Part shown: in pieces, positions 24,302-32,706 of the stretch
Layout of the letters: each line of letters begins with the position of its first letter
Position numbering within the stretch: position 1 is the first letter of the stretch
Position numbers and translations under genes: made by a program
The notes under the pieces: model-generated
The model's input: only the letters and a program-made list of their open reading frames with translations
Databases searched by the model: none
What the model was told of the DNA's origin: nothing
Source of the DNA: Arthrobacter sp. zg-Y20
Lineage (GTDB): Bacteria; Actinomycetota; Actinomycetes; Actinomycetales; Micrococcaceae
Length of the DNA stretch: 64,000 nt
Direction of reading: 5' to 3'
Assembly: GCF_030142075.1 (NCBI RefSeq)
Contig: NZ_CP126241.1
Location: 2,852,001-2,916,000, forward strand

Positions 24302-25711
24302 ATGTCGATCACTCTTCCGGATCTGCTGGCCGCCGGCGGACTGAACCTCACCCGCCACGGTTCCGCACCGTTGTCGGACCGGCCCATCCAATGGGTGGCG
24401 GTGACCGAACTCGAGGACCCCTCCCCGTTCCTTGGCGGAGGCGAAGTAGTGCTAACCACCGGACTGCGGCACAGCAGCGCGGCTGCCCAGCGGCGTTTTG
24501 TTCAGAGCGTGGATAAGGCCGGCGCCCTGGGCATCGGCTTCGGTACGGGGCTGAGCCACGGCACGGTGCCCGGTCCGTTGCTGGCGGAAGCGGACCGCAG
24601 AGACCTGCCCGTTTTCGAAGTGCCTTACGACACCCCCTTTATGGCGTTGGGGAAGCTGGTGGCCGATTCGCTTTCGGCCGAGCATGTGACCCACCTGCAC
24701 CAACTGCTTTCCGCACACCAGGTGCTGGCCGAAGCGCTGCTCAGCGGCAAAGGGCTTCCCCGGCTGCTCACCGAGCTGTCCCGCCTGGTGGGGGCCGAGG
24801 TGGCCCTGTTCCAATACGGAGCACCGGTCTTTGCCACCGCGCAGCCGGACTCGTCCTGGCGCCGGATACCCGTTTCCACCGGGATGCGCGACCGCTGCAC
24901 CCTGGCCATCGCGGAACCCTTTGTGCAGCCCGACGTCGTGGCCTACGCCTCCAGCCTGATTGGTGTGGAACTTAGCAACCAAGCAGCACGCCGGGCCAGC
25001 AGCCGAAAGGTCACCGGGCAGCTCCTGGGCGACGTAGTGGACGGGAGGCTGGCCGGGGCGGACGCCGCCGTCCGGCTCCGGTCCGCCGGCATCGACACGT
25101 CGCAGAGACTGTTGATCCTGCTGCTGGAGGCCGCCTCGGGACAGGTCCGCGGCCTGCCGGCCCTGCCGCTGCCGGCAGCGTTCGACGGCGCCCCCACCGG
25201 CGTATACGGCAAGCGCCTGGCAGTGGTGGTTCCGGCTTCTGACGGGCCCAGCCTGGCCGAGGCGCTCAGCTCCTTCCTTTTTGGCGCCGGACTCACGGCC
25301 AAGGTGGGAGTGGGAGGCGCGTACACGGAACCGGGAGGACTGCGCTGGAGCTACTACGAGGCCCGCGAGGCGCTGCAGCGCGGCGCGGCCGTCAACGAAC
25401 CGGAGCGCCTCAGCCTCACGTCCCTGCTGATGGCAGGCCGGGATGTTCCGCTGGCCGATCTGGCCGCGGAAGCACTGGGCCCGCTGGAAGCCTTCGACAA
25501 CCGGCACGGAGCCCAACTGCTCCCTACCCTGGACACCTATCTGGCCCTCAACGGATCCGTGGCCGCTGTAGCCGCGGATCTGAACCTGCACCGCAACACT
25601 GTGCGCTACCGGCTGGCACAGATCGCGGAACTCACCGGCTACGACCCGGCCGTCACTGCCGACCGCGTCCACCTCTTCCTGGCCCTGAGCGTCCGGCGGC
25701 TGGGCGGCTGA
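24302..25711 (+). CDS. PucR-family transcriptional regulator
   Basis: A 469-residue regulator with an N-terminal PucR sensor domain (about 7-125; ITLPDLLAAGGLNL, then GGGEVVLTTGLRH), a GGDEF-like middle, and the C-terminal PucR helix-turn-helix (about 415-460; YLALNGSVAAVAADLNLHRNTVRYRLAQI). Such proteins often activate nitrogen-compound catabolism. It is divergent from the aminobutyraldehyde dehydrogenase-gabT operon and probably controls it, while the TetR protein is better placed to control the oxidase. The split of control is inferred from position. Confidence 0.85.
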   Translation: MSITLPDLLAAGGLNLTRHGSAPLSDRPIQWVAVTELEDPSPFLGGGEVVLTTGLRHSSAAAQRRFVQSVDKAGALGIGFGTGLSHGTVPGPLLAEADRRDLPVFEVPYDTPFMALGKLVADSLSAEHVTHLHQLLSAHQVLAEALLSGKGLPRLLTELSRLVGAEVALFQYGAPVFATAQPDSSWRRIPVSTGMRDRCTLAIAEPFVQPDVVAYASSLIGVELSNQAARRASSRKVTGQLLGDVVDGRLAGADAAVRLRSAGIDTSQRLLILLLEAASGQVRGLPALPLPAAFDGAPTGVYGKRLAVVVPASDGPSLAEALSSFLFGAGLTAKVGVGGAYTEPGGLRWSYYEAREALQRGAAVNEPERLSLTSLLMAGRDVPLADLAAEALGPLEAFDNRHGAQLLPTLDTYLALNGSVAAVAADLNLHRNTVRYRLAQIAELTGYDPAVTADRVHLFLALSVRRLGG

Positions 25712-25789
25712 AGCTGGCCCGCTGAGCCCTGGCAGCTGGGTCGGCAGCCTGATTCCGGGCAGGTAGGCCCGCACGGTTAACCTGTAGGG

Positions 25790-26419
25790 ATGACCTTAAC
25801 CGCGCAGGCCAGGACTATCCGCTGGCAGGGACTGGATGATCCGGAGCGCACGGACACAGCTGTGGTGTCCTTCCGGGAGCGGGAACTTGCTGCCGCCGGG
25901 ACCTCGGTGACCCCCGGGTACACGGTTACCTGGACGCTCTCCACCATCCCGGGCTGGGTGACCCGGCATCTGTCGGTCAGTGTGAAGGGCAACGGCTGGG
26001 CCCGGACGCTGCTGCTCGAACGCAGCACCGAGGGCCGGTGGACAGCGGAAACCACGGCCTCCGGCAACACCGGCCTGCCCGCTCCGGGGCTGGAGGATCC
26101 GCGCAGCTTGGACGAGGCCCAGGACGCCGATCTGGGACTGTGCCCGCTGACCAACACCATGCCCATCCTCCGCCTGGACCTGCTGAACGGGTCCGCTCCC
26201 CCGGATGAAACGCAGCTGACCATGGCGTGGGTGGAGACCCCCAGTCTGCGGGTGCTGCCCAGCCGGCAGGTCTATTCACAGGTGAGGCCCTATTCACCGG
26301 AGTCCGGGCGCGCCGTCGTGCTCTACAGTTCCGATACCGGCGGGTTCACCGCCGAACTCGAGGTGGACGCGGACGGCGCAGTGCTCGACTACCCGGGCCT
26401 GGCGGCCCGCCTGTCCTAG
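25790..26419 (+). CDS. Putative glycolipid-binding domain protein (DUF1089-like)
   Basis: A 209-residue protein similar in layout to the putative glycolipid-binding family: TIRWQGLDDPERTDTA near the start, the WTLSTIPGWVTRHLSV strand region, and TNTMPILRL near 122 followed by the MAWVETPSLRVLPSRQ region. No signal peptide or membrane segment, so cytoplasmic. Function is not established. It is monocistronic and lies 78 bp after the PucR gene. Confidence 0.7.
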   Translation: MTLTAQARTIRWQGLDDPERTDTAVVSFRERELAAAGTSVTPGYTVTWTLSTIPGWVTRHLSVSVKGNGWARTLLLERSTEGRWTAETTASGNTGLPAPGLEDPRSLDEAQDADLGLCPLTNTMPILRLDLLNGSAPPDETQLTMAWVETPSLRVLPSRQVYSQVRPYSPESGRAVVLYSSDTGGFTAELEVDADGAVLDYPGLAARLS

Positions 26420-26494
26420 CGCGGTGGTGCACGGCCGCCGCCGCGTCCCCGCTAGGATTGGAATACATCCACTCACCGCACGCTTGGAGACCAC

Positions 26495-26923
26495 ATGAGT
26501 GAAATTTTCCTTGATCGATTCCGCGCCCTGGTCCCCAAGTACCTGGAGGACAACTGGCGTGAAGAGGACGGCATCCCCGAGCACGAACTCGATGCCATGC
26601 TCGCCGCCCATGATTTCAACATCCCGCTGGTGCTGCGCGAGTTCTACCTCGCCGTGGGCGGGTGCGAGGACCTCATGGAGGCGTTCCACTTCTTCTGGGA
26701 TCCGGATGAGCTGGAAATCGAAGACGGGTACCTGCTGTTCCTCGAAGACGAGGATGAGAAGTTCGTCTGGGGCATCCGCGAGGACCAGCTGGACGTTCCC
26801 GATCCCATTGTGTGGCGCCGCAACAACGCCCGCGGGGACTGGCAGAGCGAAGAAGGCACCTTGAGCGAATATGTCCTGGACATGTTCGAGTGGATTTTCG
26901 AAGAGGACGAAGACGAGGACTGA
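26495..26923 (+). CDS. SMI1/KNR4-like acidic protein
   Basis: A 142-residue, strongly acidic protein with the SMI1/KNR4-type pattern: LDAMLAAHDFNIPLVLREFY, then GG near 55, and a Trp-rich FHFFWDPDELEIEDGYLLFL core. The C-terminus is a run of Glu/Asp. In toxin systems this fold is an immunity protein, but no toxin gene is nearby and the only partner is the HIT gene 7 bp downstream. It may be a general binding module. Confidence 0.68.
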   Translation: MSEIFLDRFRALVPKYLEDNWREEDGIPEHELDAMLAAHDFNIPLVLREFYLAVGGCEDLMEAFHFFWDPDELEIEDGYLLFLEDEDEKFVWGIREDQLDVPDPIVWRRNNARGDWQSEEGTLSEYVLDMFEWIFEEDEDED

Positions 26924-26930
26924 GGCTTTA

Positions 26931-27419
26931 ATGAAGGAACTGTCGAGCGAAACCGCCTGGACCAGCCACGCACCGGAGGGCTATGAATGCCCGTTCTGTG
27001 ACATGGCCTCCGGGGAGTTCCGGTTTCCCGGCAACCTCTGCGAGCCCGGGGACCTCGTCTACTCGGATGATCTGGTGCTGGCCTTCATCGCCTCCCACGG
27101 TTTCGACCCGGAGCCCGGCCATGTCCTGGTCACTCCCCGCGCCCATTACGAGCTGCTGTATGAACTGCCCGACGACGTCGCGGCCCGGATCATGTTGGTG
27201 ACCCGCGACATGGCGGTCGCCATCAAGAAGGCCTGGCACCCGGACGGCGTCACCACCCGGCAGCACAACGAGCCCGCCGGCAGCCAGCACGTGTGGCACT
27301 ACCACCAGCATGTGCTGCCGCGTTGGACCAATGACGGGCTGTATTTCACCCCCAAGCGGCCCATCGTGCCGCCGGCCGTCCGTGCCCGGAAAGCGGCGGA
27401 GCTGCGCGCCGTCCTGTAG
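26931..27419 (+). CDS. HIT-family nucleotide hydrolase/transferase
   Basis: A 162-residue histidine-triad protein. The catalytic motif is HVWHYHQHVLP near 121-131, and CPFC at 20-23 is the usual N-terminal zinc pair. Substrates in the family are adenosine nucleotide conjugates (AMP-lysine, Ap4A and similar). The ATG at 26931 follows the SMI1-like stop by 7 bp, so the two are cotranscribed. Convergent with the ars island. Confidence 0.85.
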   Translation: MKELSSETAWTSHAPEGYECPFCDMASGEFRFPGNLCEPGDLVYSDDLVLAFIASHGFDPEPGHVLVTPRAHYELLYELPDDVAARIMLVTRDMAVAIKKAWHPDGVTTRQHNEPAGSQHVWHYHQHVLPRWTNDGLYFTPKRPIVPPAVRARKAAELRAVL

Positions 27420-27461
27420 GGAAGGCTGTCCTAGTAGGGGCGCCGGCTTTTGGGGGCCGTC

Positions 27462-28604
27462 CTACCTGCCCGAAATCTTCGCCACAGTGTCCCGTGCCGT
27501 CGCGCCGACGCCGATGAGCGTGGCTGAGGCAGGTCCGGTCCAATCCCCGTATCCCAGGAAGAACAGATCGGGGCCGTCGACTGAGCGGGTGCGCAGCTGG
27601 GCATCCGTAGCCGGAACACCGTTGCGGATAGCCAGGCCGAGGGGCCTCAGGTGCTGCAGGTCCGGCCGGAAGCCGGTGCACCAAATAACCGCATCAGCGC
27701 GGAGCTTCTCCCCGTCCTCCCATTGCACCCCCTCCGGGACAAAGCGGAAGAACATCGGCCGGGCCTTCAGCAGGCCGGCGTCGCGGGCTTTCCGCACCGC
27801 GGGAACGGCAACAATGTCACCTATGTCGGCGATACCGGCTGGTGCAGGCTCTCCCGCCGCGAGGGCTTTGCTGCGGCGTGTGGCGATAGAGAACAATGCC
27901 CGGCCGTCGACGTCGTCGGGCAGGTAGCGCGGCGGATGCCGCGTCACCCAAGTCACCGACGACGTTGGGGCGAGATCCGCGGCGATCTGCGCCCCCGAGT
28001 TGCCGCCGCCCACCACCACTACGTTTTGTTCGGCGAAAGGCTCCGGTCCCCGGTAGCCGGCGGTGTGCAGCTGCCGGCCGGTGAACTGCTCGCTGCCGGG
28101 CACCGCAGGGATGTACGGGGTAGCCCAGCTGCCGGTGGCGTTGATGATCGCCCGGCTGGCCCACTGCCCGTGGTCGGTGTCAGTGAGGTAGCCGCCGCCA
28201 GTGAGGTAGCCGCCGTCAGTGAGGTAGCCGCCGCCGTCGATCCTCCGCACAGCGTCGACCCGGACGGGCCGGTACACCGGCAGGTCATAGCGGGCCTCGT
28301 AAGTGCGCAGATACTGCGCAACATGCTCCGCCGAGGGGTTGCCCTCACCCGTCAAGGCGGGCATCTGGTAGCCGGGCAGGGAGCTGTAGGCAGCCGGGGA
28401 GAACAGTTCCAGGCTCTTCCAGTAGTGCTGCCAGGCACCGCCGGGCTGTCGGTTGGCGTCGAGGATGGCGAAGGTGGGCGCTGGCCCGGACCGGCCGGTG
28501 GCCTCGTCCCGCCGCAGGCGGTTCAGGTATTAGCCTGCAGCGAGACCGGCCTGGCCTCCCCCGATCACCAGGACATCGACATCCCGGGACTGGTTTTCAG
28601 TCAT
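27462..28604 (-). pseudogene. ArsO-like flavin monooxygenase, broken by one stop codon
   Basis: Read from the ATG at 28604, the frame gives TENQSRDVDVLVIGGGQAGL, then AAG, a TAA stop at codon 25 (28530-28532), then YLNRLRRDE and onward without interruption for about 355 more residues to 27462. The second half has the NADPH motif VVVVGGGNSGAQIAADL and the ATG motif CTGFRPDL. In this family the broken position is normally AGYYL, so the TAA most simply derives from a tyrosine codon. It is the last gene of the ars operon. A downstream restart would lack the FAD-binding region. Sequencing error is possible. Confidence 0.8.
28182..28235. repeat. 18-bp tandem repeat x3 inside the broken ArsO gene
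   Basis: Three units of AGTGAGGTAGCCGCCGYC encode a triplicated GGYLT-type peptide. The family has no such insertion that I know of. Confidence 0.8.
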
Positions 28605-28609
28605 AGGGC

Positions 28610-29032
28610 TCAGGCGCCCTCGGCACCGGTGAGGTCGCGGTGCAGCTCACGGACCCTGCGCTGGATGTCGTCGCGGACCAGGCGCATCCTGTCCATTCCT
28701 TCGATGCCGCGTTCGGAGGGTTCGTCGGTGTCCCAGTTCTCGTATCGGGTGCCGGCCGGCACGGTCACGGCTGCTTCGCGGCCAAGGGTCACGACGATGT
28801 CGGCCGCCCGCAGCGCCTCGTCCGTCACGGCCTTCGGGGTCTCGGCGCTGATGTCGATACCGAGTTCGGCCAGCGATTCCGCTGACTGGGCATTCAGTGC
28901 CGTACCGGGTTTGGTCCCGGCCGAGCGCACGTCCACGGTTTCACCGGAAAGGTCCTTCATCAGCCCTGCCGCCATCTGCGACTTGCCTGCGTTTTTCACG
29001 CAGATGAACAAGACGCTCGGTGTACCCGGCAT
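28610..29032 (-). CDS. arsC: Arsenate reductase, LMW-phosphatase fold with GKS-type active site
   Basis: A 140-residue low-molecular-weight phosphatase-like arsenate reductase. The active loop is CVKNAGKSQMA with Cys11; the lysine in place of the usual arginine matches the mycothiol-linked ArsC1 group described in Corynebacterium. There is no second or third cysteine for a thioredoxin-type relay, which also points to mycothiol and mycoredoxin as reductants. It begins directly after the flavoprotein stop (TGA then ATG) and ends 5 bp before the broken ArsO gene. Confidence 0.85.
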   Translation of the reverse strand: MPGTPSVLFICVKNAGKSQMAAGLMKDLSGETVDVRSAGTKPGTALNAQSAESLAELGIDISAETPKAVTDEALRAADIVVTLGREAAVTVPAGTRYENWDTDEPSERGIEGMDRMRLVRDDIQRRVRELHRDLTGAEGA

Positions 29033-30637
29033 TCAGTCCCCCTGTTCCGCGGAGCGGCCATGCTTCAGTCCGGTGGGAATACCCAGGAACGCCGGTTCGG
29101 GTGTGCTGCAGCAGGAGGATGCCGCCGGTGCGGTTTCCTCTGCTGCCGCAATGCCGGCATCCGTCCCGCAGCACGACGCCGAGGAAGACGCCGCGGGGGC
29201 CGCGGAGACAGGTTCCGGTGCCCCGCAGCAGGACGACTCCGCTTCCGTGGCCGGCACAGGCTCCGGCGCGGCTCCGCAGCAGGAAACGGACACGACTGAA
29301 CCCGCAACGGCCGGTGCATCACAGCTTGACGCTGTGTCGCAGCTGCCGTCGAGATCGGTGGAGCAGACTCCGGTTTCGGGCAGGACCAGCTGCACGTCGT
29401 CGGCAGCCTGCTGGTCTCCTGCCAACGCCGCCGCAATGGAGCGGACCTGCTCGTAGCCGGTGGCCATCAGGAATGTGGGTGCCCGGCCGTAGGACTTCAT
29501 GCCCGCAACGTAGAAATCCTTCTCCGGGTGGGACAGCAGCTGGGCGCCGTGCGGTGCCACGGTGCCGCAGCTGTGGAACTCGGGATCGATCAGCGGCCCG
29601 AGCCCCCGCGGGGCCTCAACCGACGGGTCCAGGTCCAGCCGGATTTCGCGCAGCATCTCCAGATCCGGGCGGAAACCGGTGGCCGGAACCAGCAGGTCCA
29701 CGTCAAGCTGCTTCCCGCCGTACGGCGTAGTGCCAACTACCGACAAGGTGTCTGAGGTTTTGAAGCCGGTGATGGTGAAGGCCGTGTGCAGCTCGATTCG
29801 TCCGTCCGCCACGAGGGTACGCAGCCGGCTGCCGAGCGCCCCGCGGGCGGGCAGGCCGTCCAGGTCGCCGCCGCCGTAGACATTGGCAGCGGAGGCGCTG
29901 CGGATGGCCCAGCTGATCCGGGTTCCCGGTTCCTGCTCGGCCAGTTCCCCCAGTGCCAGCAGGGTATTCGCAGCCGAGTGGCCGGCGCCCACCACCAGGA
30001 CATGCTTTCCGGCGAACCGGGACCGGTCGCGGCCAACTACGTCGGGCAGCGGGCGGGTGATCAGCCCTGCCGCGACGGCGTCCGCTTCCCCGACAGCCGG
30101 CAGTCCGGCCTGCCCCAGCGGGTTCGGCGTTTGCCAGGTGCCGGAGGCATCAATGACGGCGCGGGCCCGGTAGTCGGTAACGGTTCCCTCGGCATCTTCC
30201 ACCCGGAGAAGGAACGGGCTGTCCTCCCGGGCTCCCGTGCGCGTTTTGTCCAAGCCTTCTCGGCTCACAGCCACAACCCGGGTGGAGGTGTGCAGCGAAG
30301 CGGCAATCCCGGGGACAGCGGCAAGCGGCCGCAGGTACTGCTCCTCCAGTTCGGCACCCGTGGGCAAGGCCTCGGCATCCGGCTCCTGCCACCCGGTACC
30401 GGCGAGCAGACGGCGGGCGGCGGCGTCGACGTCGTACCGCCACGGCGAGAACAGCCGGATGTGCGCCCAGGACGCAACCGCAGCCGCAGGCGTTGCACCG
30501 GCCTCGAAGATGACCGGCGTCAGTCCGCGCTCAATCAGGTGCGCGGCAGCTGCAAGGCCCACGGGGCCTGCACCGATCACGGCGACGGGAAGTTCGGACA
30601 TCTCAGTGTTGTCAGTGTTCTCAGTGGTGTCAGGCAC
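29033..30637 (-). CDS. ArsO-like FAD oxidoreductase with cysteine-pair tail
   Basis: A 534-residue flavoprotein in the ars operon. The FAD motif VAVIGAGPVGLAAAAHLIERG is near 18-38, the NADPH motif VLVVGAGHSAANTLLALGEL near 210, and VPATGFRPDLEML near 325. This core resembles ArsO-type flavin monooxygenases found in actinobacterial ars clusters. The last 110 residues are unusual: Cys at about 425, 433 and 439, then four Cys-Cys pairs at about 453, 470, 489 and 509 in SCCGAPEP-like repeats separated by Ala/Pro/Glu linkers. The GTG start at 30637 has GAGGAAA upstream; an ATG at 30601 is an alternative. Function of the core is not proven. Confidence 0.8.
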   Translation of the reverse strand: MPDTTENTDNTEMSELPVAVIGAGPVGLAAAAHLIERGLTPVIFEAGATPAAAVASWAHIRLFSPWRYDVDAAARRLLAGTGWQEPDAEALPTGAELEEQYLRPLAAVPGIAASLHTSTRVVAVSREGLDKTRTGAREDSPFLLRVEDAEGTVTDYRARAVIDASGTWQTPNPLGQAGLPAVGEADAVAAGLITRPLPDVVGRDRSRFAGKHVLVVGAGHSAANTLLALGELAEQEPGTRISWAIRSASAANVYGGGDLDGLPARGALGSRLRTLVADGRIELHTAFTITGFKTSDTLSVVGTTPYGGKQLDVDLLVPATGFRPDLEMLREIRLDLDPSVEAPRGLGPLIDPEFHSCGTVAPHGAQLLSHPEKDFYVAGMKSYGRAPTFLMATGYEQVRSIAAALAGDQQAADDVQLVLPETGVCSTDLDGSCDTASSCDAPAVAGSVVSVSCCGAAPEPVPATEAESSCCGAPEPVSAAPAASSSASCCGTDAGIAAAEETAPAASSCCSTPEPAFLGIPTGLKHGRSAEQGD

Positions 30638-30663
30638 GGGTGTTTCCTCTTCGGTGCGGGTGG

Positions 30664-31089
30664 TTACTTCGCGTGGAGCAAGTCTTCGATCAGGGCGGAG
30701 ATCCGGGCCTTGATTTCGTCCCGGATGGGCCGGACCGCCTCAACGCCCCGTCCGGCAGGGTCCTCGAGTTTCCAGTCCTCGTAGCGTTTGCCCGGGAAGA
30801 TCGGGCAGGCATCGCCGCATCCCATGGTGATCACGACGTCGGAGGCCTGCACGGCCTCGGTGGTCAGGACCTTGGGCAGCTCGGCGGACACGTCGATCCC
30901 GTCTTCGGCCATGGCCTCCACGGCTGCGGGGTTGACCGAATCGGCGGGTGCTGAGCCGGCAGAGCGGACCTCGATCCGGCCCTTCCCCAATGTGCGGAGG
31001 TAAGCGGCGGCCATCTGCGAGCGGCCGGCGTTGTGCACGCATACGAACAGGACAGAGGGCTTGGTTTCGGTGGCTTTGGGGGTGCTCAT
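30664..31089 (-). CDS. arsC: Arsenate reductase, three-cysteine LMW-phosphatase type
   Basis: A 141-residue arsenate reductase. The active loop is CVHNAGRSQMA with Cys17, and Cys91 and Cys95 lie in MGCGDACPIFPGKRYEDW, the triple-cysteine relay typical of thioredoxin-coupled ArsC. This differs from the second arsC at 28.6 kb. The ATG at 31089 overlaps the acr3 stop as ATGA (31086-31089). It supplies arsenite to the exporter encoded immediately upstream. Confidence 0.92.
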   Translation of the reverse strand: MSTPKATETKPSVLFVCVHNAGRSQMAAAYLRTLGKGRIEVRSAGSAPADSVNPAAVEAMAEDGIDVSAELPKVLTTEAVQASDVVITMGCGDACPIFPGKRYEDWKLEDPAGRGVEAVRPIRDEIKARISALIEDLLHAK

Positions 31090-32198
31090 CGGTTCGTCAT
31101 TTCTTGAGATGCGGTGACTGGAGAGCCAGCGGCAGGCCAGTATTTCTTCTGCGCCCGGAGCGCGGCGTAGACCAGGGCAACCAGGACGGGAACTTCGATC
31201 AGGGGCCCGACGACGCCGGCCAGCGCCTGCCCGGAGGTCACCCCGTAGGTGCCGACTGCCACGGCGATGGCCAGTTCGAAGTTGTTTCCGGCGGCTGTGA
31301 ACGCCAGCGTAGTGGTGCGCGGGTAGCCCAGCTTCAGGACCTTGCCCAGCAGCATGCCCACACTGAAAACCACCACAAAATAAACCAGCAGCGGCAGGGC
31401 AATCCTGGCCACGTCCAGCGGATGGGAGGTGATTCCATCGCCCTGCAGGGCGAACAGCAGCACGATGGTGAACAACAGGCCGTACAGGGCCCACGGTCCG
31501 AGCTTCGGCAGGAAGGTGCCTTCGTACCAGTCCCGGCCCCGGGCCCTTTCGCCCAGGGTGCGGGTGAGGAAACCGGCCAGCAGCGGGATGCCGAGGAAGA
31601 TCAGGACACTGAGTGTGATGGCCCAGAAGGAGAACCCGACGCTGGTGGTTTCCAGGCCGAGCCAGCCGGGCAGCACCTGAAGGTAGAACCAGCCCAGGGC
31701 GCCGAACGCGAGGACCTGGAACACGGAATTGATGGCCACCAGCACGGCGGCGGCTTCGCGGTCCCCGCAGGCCAGGTCATTCCAGATCATCACCATGGCG
31801 ATGCAGCGCGCCAGGCCCACAATGATGAGGCCGGTCCGGTACTCGGGCAGGTCCGGCAGGAAGATCCAGGCCAGCGCAAACATAAACGCCGGTGCGGCCA
31901 CCCAGTTAAGGATCAGCGAGGTGACCATCAGCTTCCGGTCCGCCACCACCTTGGAGGTTTCGTTGTATCGGACCTTGGCCAGCACCGGATACATCATCAC
32001 CAGCAGGCCGACGGCGATCGGCAGGGACACGTTGGAAACCTTCACCGAGTTCAGTGCCGGGCCGATGCCTGGAACCAGCCGGCCCAAGAGCAGTCCGGCT
32101 GCCATCGCGGCGAGGATCCACACGGGCAGGAAACGGTCCAGCATCGACAGCCGGGCGGTGACCGGGCCGGTTTGGGGTGGTGCGGCGGGGGTGCTCAC
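31086..32198 (-). CDS. acr3: Arsenite efflux permease Acr3
   Basis: A 370-residue ten-segment permease of the Acr3 (BART) family, exporting arsenite using the proton gradient. The essential cysteine of the family is Cys132 in GLARCIAMVMIWNDLACGD, and GPLIEVPVLVAL near the C-terminus carries the conserved glutamate. I choose the GTG at 32198 with GAGGAG upstream; the longer frame runs into the operator region. First gene of the leftward ars operon, divergent from arsR across 110 bp. Confidence 0.93.
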   Translation of the reverse strand: MSTPAAPPQTGPVTARLSMLDRFLPVWILAAMAAGLLLGRLVPGIGPALNSVKVSNVSLPIAVGLLVMMYPVLAKVRYNETSKVVADRKLMVTSLILNWVAAPAFMFALAWIFLPDLPEYRTGLIIVGLARCIAMVMIWNDLACGDREAAAVLVAINSVFQVLAFGALGWFYLQVLPGWLGLETTSVGFSFWAITLSVLIFLGIPLLAGFLTRTLGERARGRDWYEGTFLPKLGPWALYGLLFTIVLLFALQGDGITSHPLDVARIALPLLVYFVVVFSVGMLLGKVLKLGYPRTTTLAFTAAGNNFELAIAVAVGTYGVTSGQALAGVVGPLIEVPVLVALVYAALRAQKKYWPAAGSPVTASQEMTNR

Positions 32199-32228
32199 GA
32201 AACTCCTCAGAGATTTGGGGCGACACGC

Positions 32229-32260
32229 ATCGAGAAATATCGATGGGTATCGATTTCGAG
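32229..32260. promoter_or_regulatory. ArsR operator candidate between acr3 and arsR
   Basis: ATCGAT at 32239-32244 and again at 32249-32254, spaced by GGGT and flanked by AAAT and TTCGA, gives an imperfect palindrome in an A/T-rich stretch. A CATCGA half-site is at 32229. It lies midway between the divergent genes, as expected for autoregulation by ArsR. Confidence 0.6.
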
Positions 32261-32308
32261 TATTCCCGCAGGCATCGACGAATGTCAATCCGAGTGCATA
32301 ATGGACGG

Positions 32309-32704
32309 GTGACCACTGTTCAGACCGCTTTCACCCCTGCGTCCGATGTGTCCGATGTGTCCGATGTGTCCGCTGTGTCCGATGTGTCTGAAGCCTGCTG
32401 CACGCCGCTGACCAAAGAGGCGCTCAGCGCCGAGGACGCCCAGCGATTTGCCCAGCTGCTCAAGGCTGTTGCCGAACCGACGCGGCTGCGTCTGGTCTCA
32501 CTGATTGCGGCGCAGGAGAACAAGGAAGCGTGTGTCTGCGACCTGACTGAGCCGATCGGCTTGGGGCAGCCCACCATTTCCCACCACCTGAAGATCCTGG
32601 TGGATGCCGGAATCCTGCGCCGGGAAAAGCGCGGCGTATGGGCTTACTACTCCATCATTCCCGGCGCGCTCGAACGGGCGGCTGCCGTTCTCGCTCCCCG
32701 GTAG
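32309..32704 (+). CDS. arsR: ArsR-family arsenic-responsive repressor
   Basis: A 131-residue SmtB/ArsR winged-helix repressor. The metalloid-site cysteines CVC (75 and 77) precede the recognition region GLGQPTISHHLKILVDAGIL, and a second pair, Cys30-Cys31, lies N-terminal. The combination could make a three- or four-thiol As(III) site. GTG at 32309 is the start. The first 28 residues are built of SDV repeats from a 9-bp tandem repeat. It is divergent from acr3; the operator candidate lies between them. Confidence 0.92.
   Translation: MTTVQTAFTPASDVSDVSDVSAVSDVSEACCTPLTKEALSAEDAQRFAQLLKAVAEPTRLRLVSLIAAQENKEACVCDLTEPIGLGQPTISHHLKILVDAGILRREKRGVWAYYSIIPGALERAAAVLAPR
32341..32385. repeat. 9-bp tandem repeat x5 in the arsR 5' end
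   Basis: GTCCGATGT occurs five times end to end (the fourth unit has C for A), encoding in-frame SDV triplets, just before the Cys-Cys pair. Confidence 0.9.
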
Positions 32705-32706
32705 GC

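Noticed and set aside
26495-27419. SMI1-HIT pair as an immunity/toxin system
   Set aside because: No polymorphic toxin, secretion signal or nuclease is nearby; HIT is a housekeeping hydrolase.
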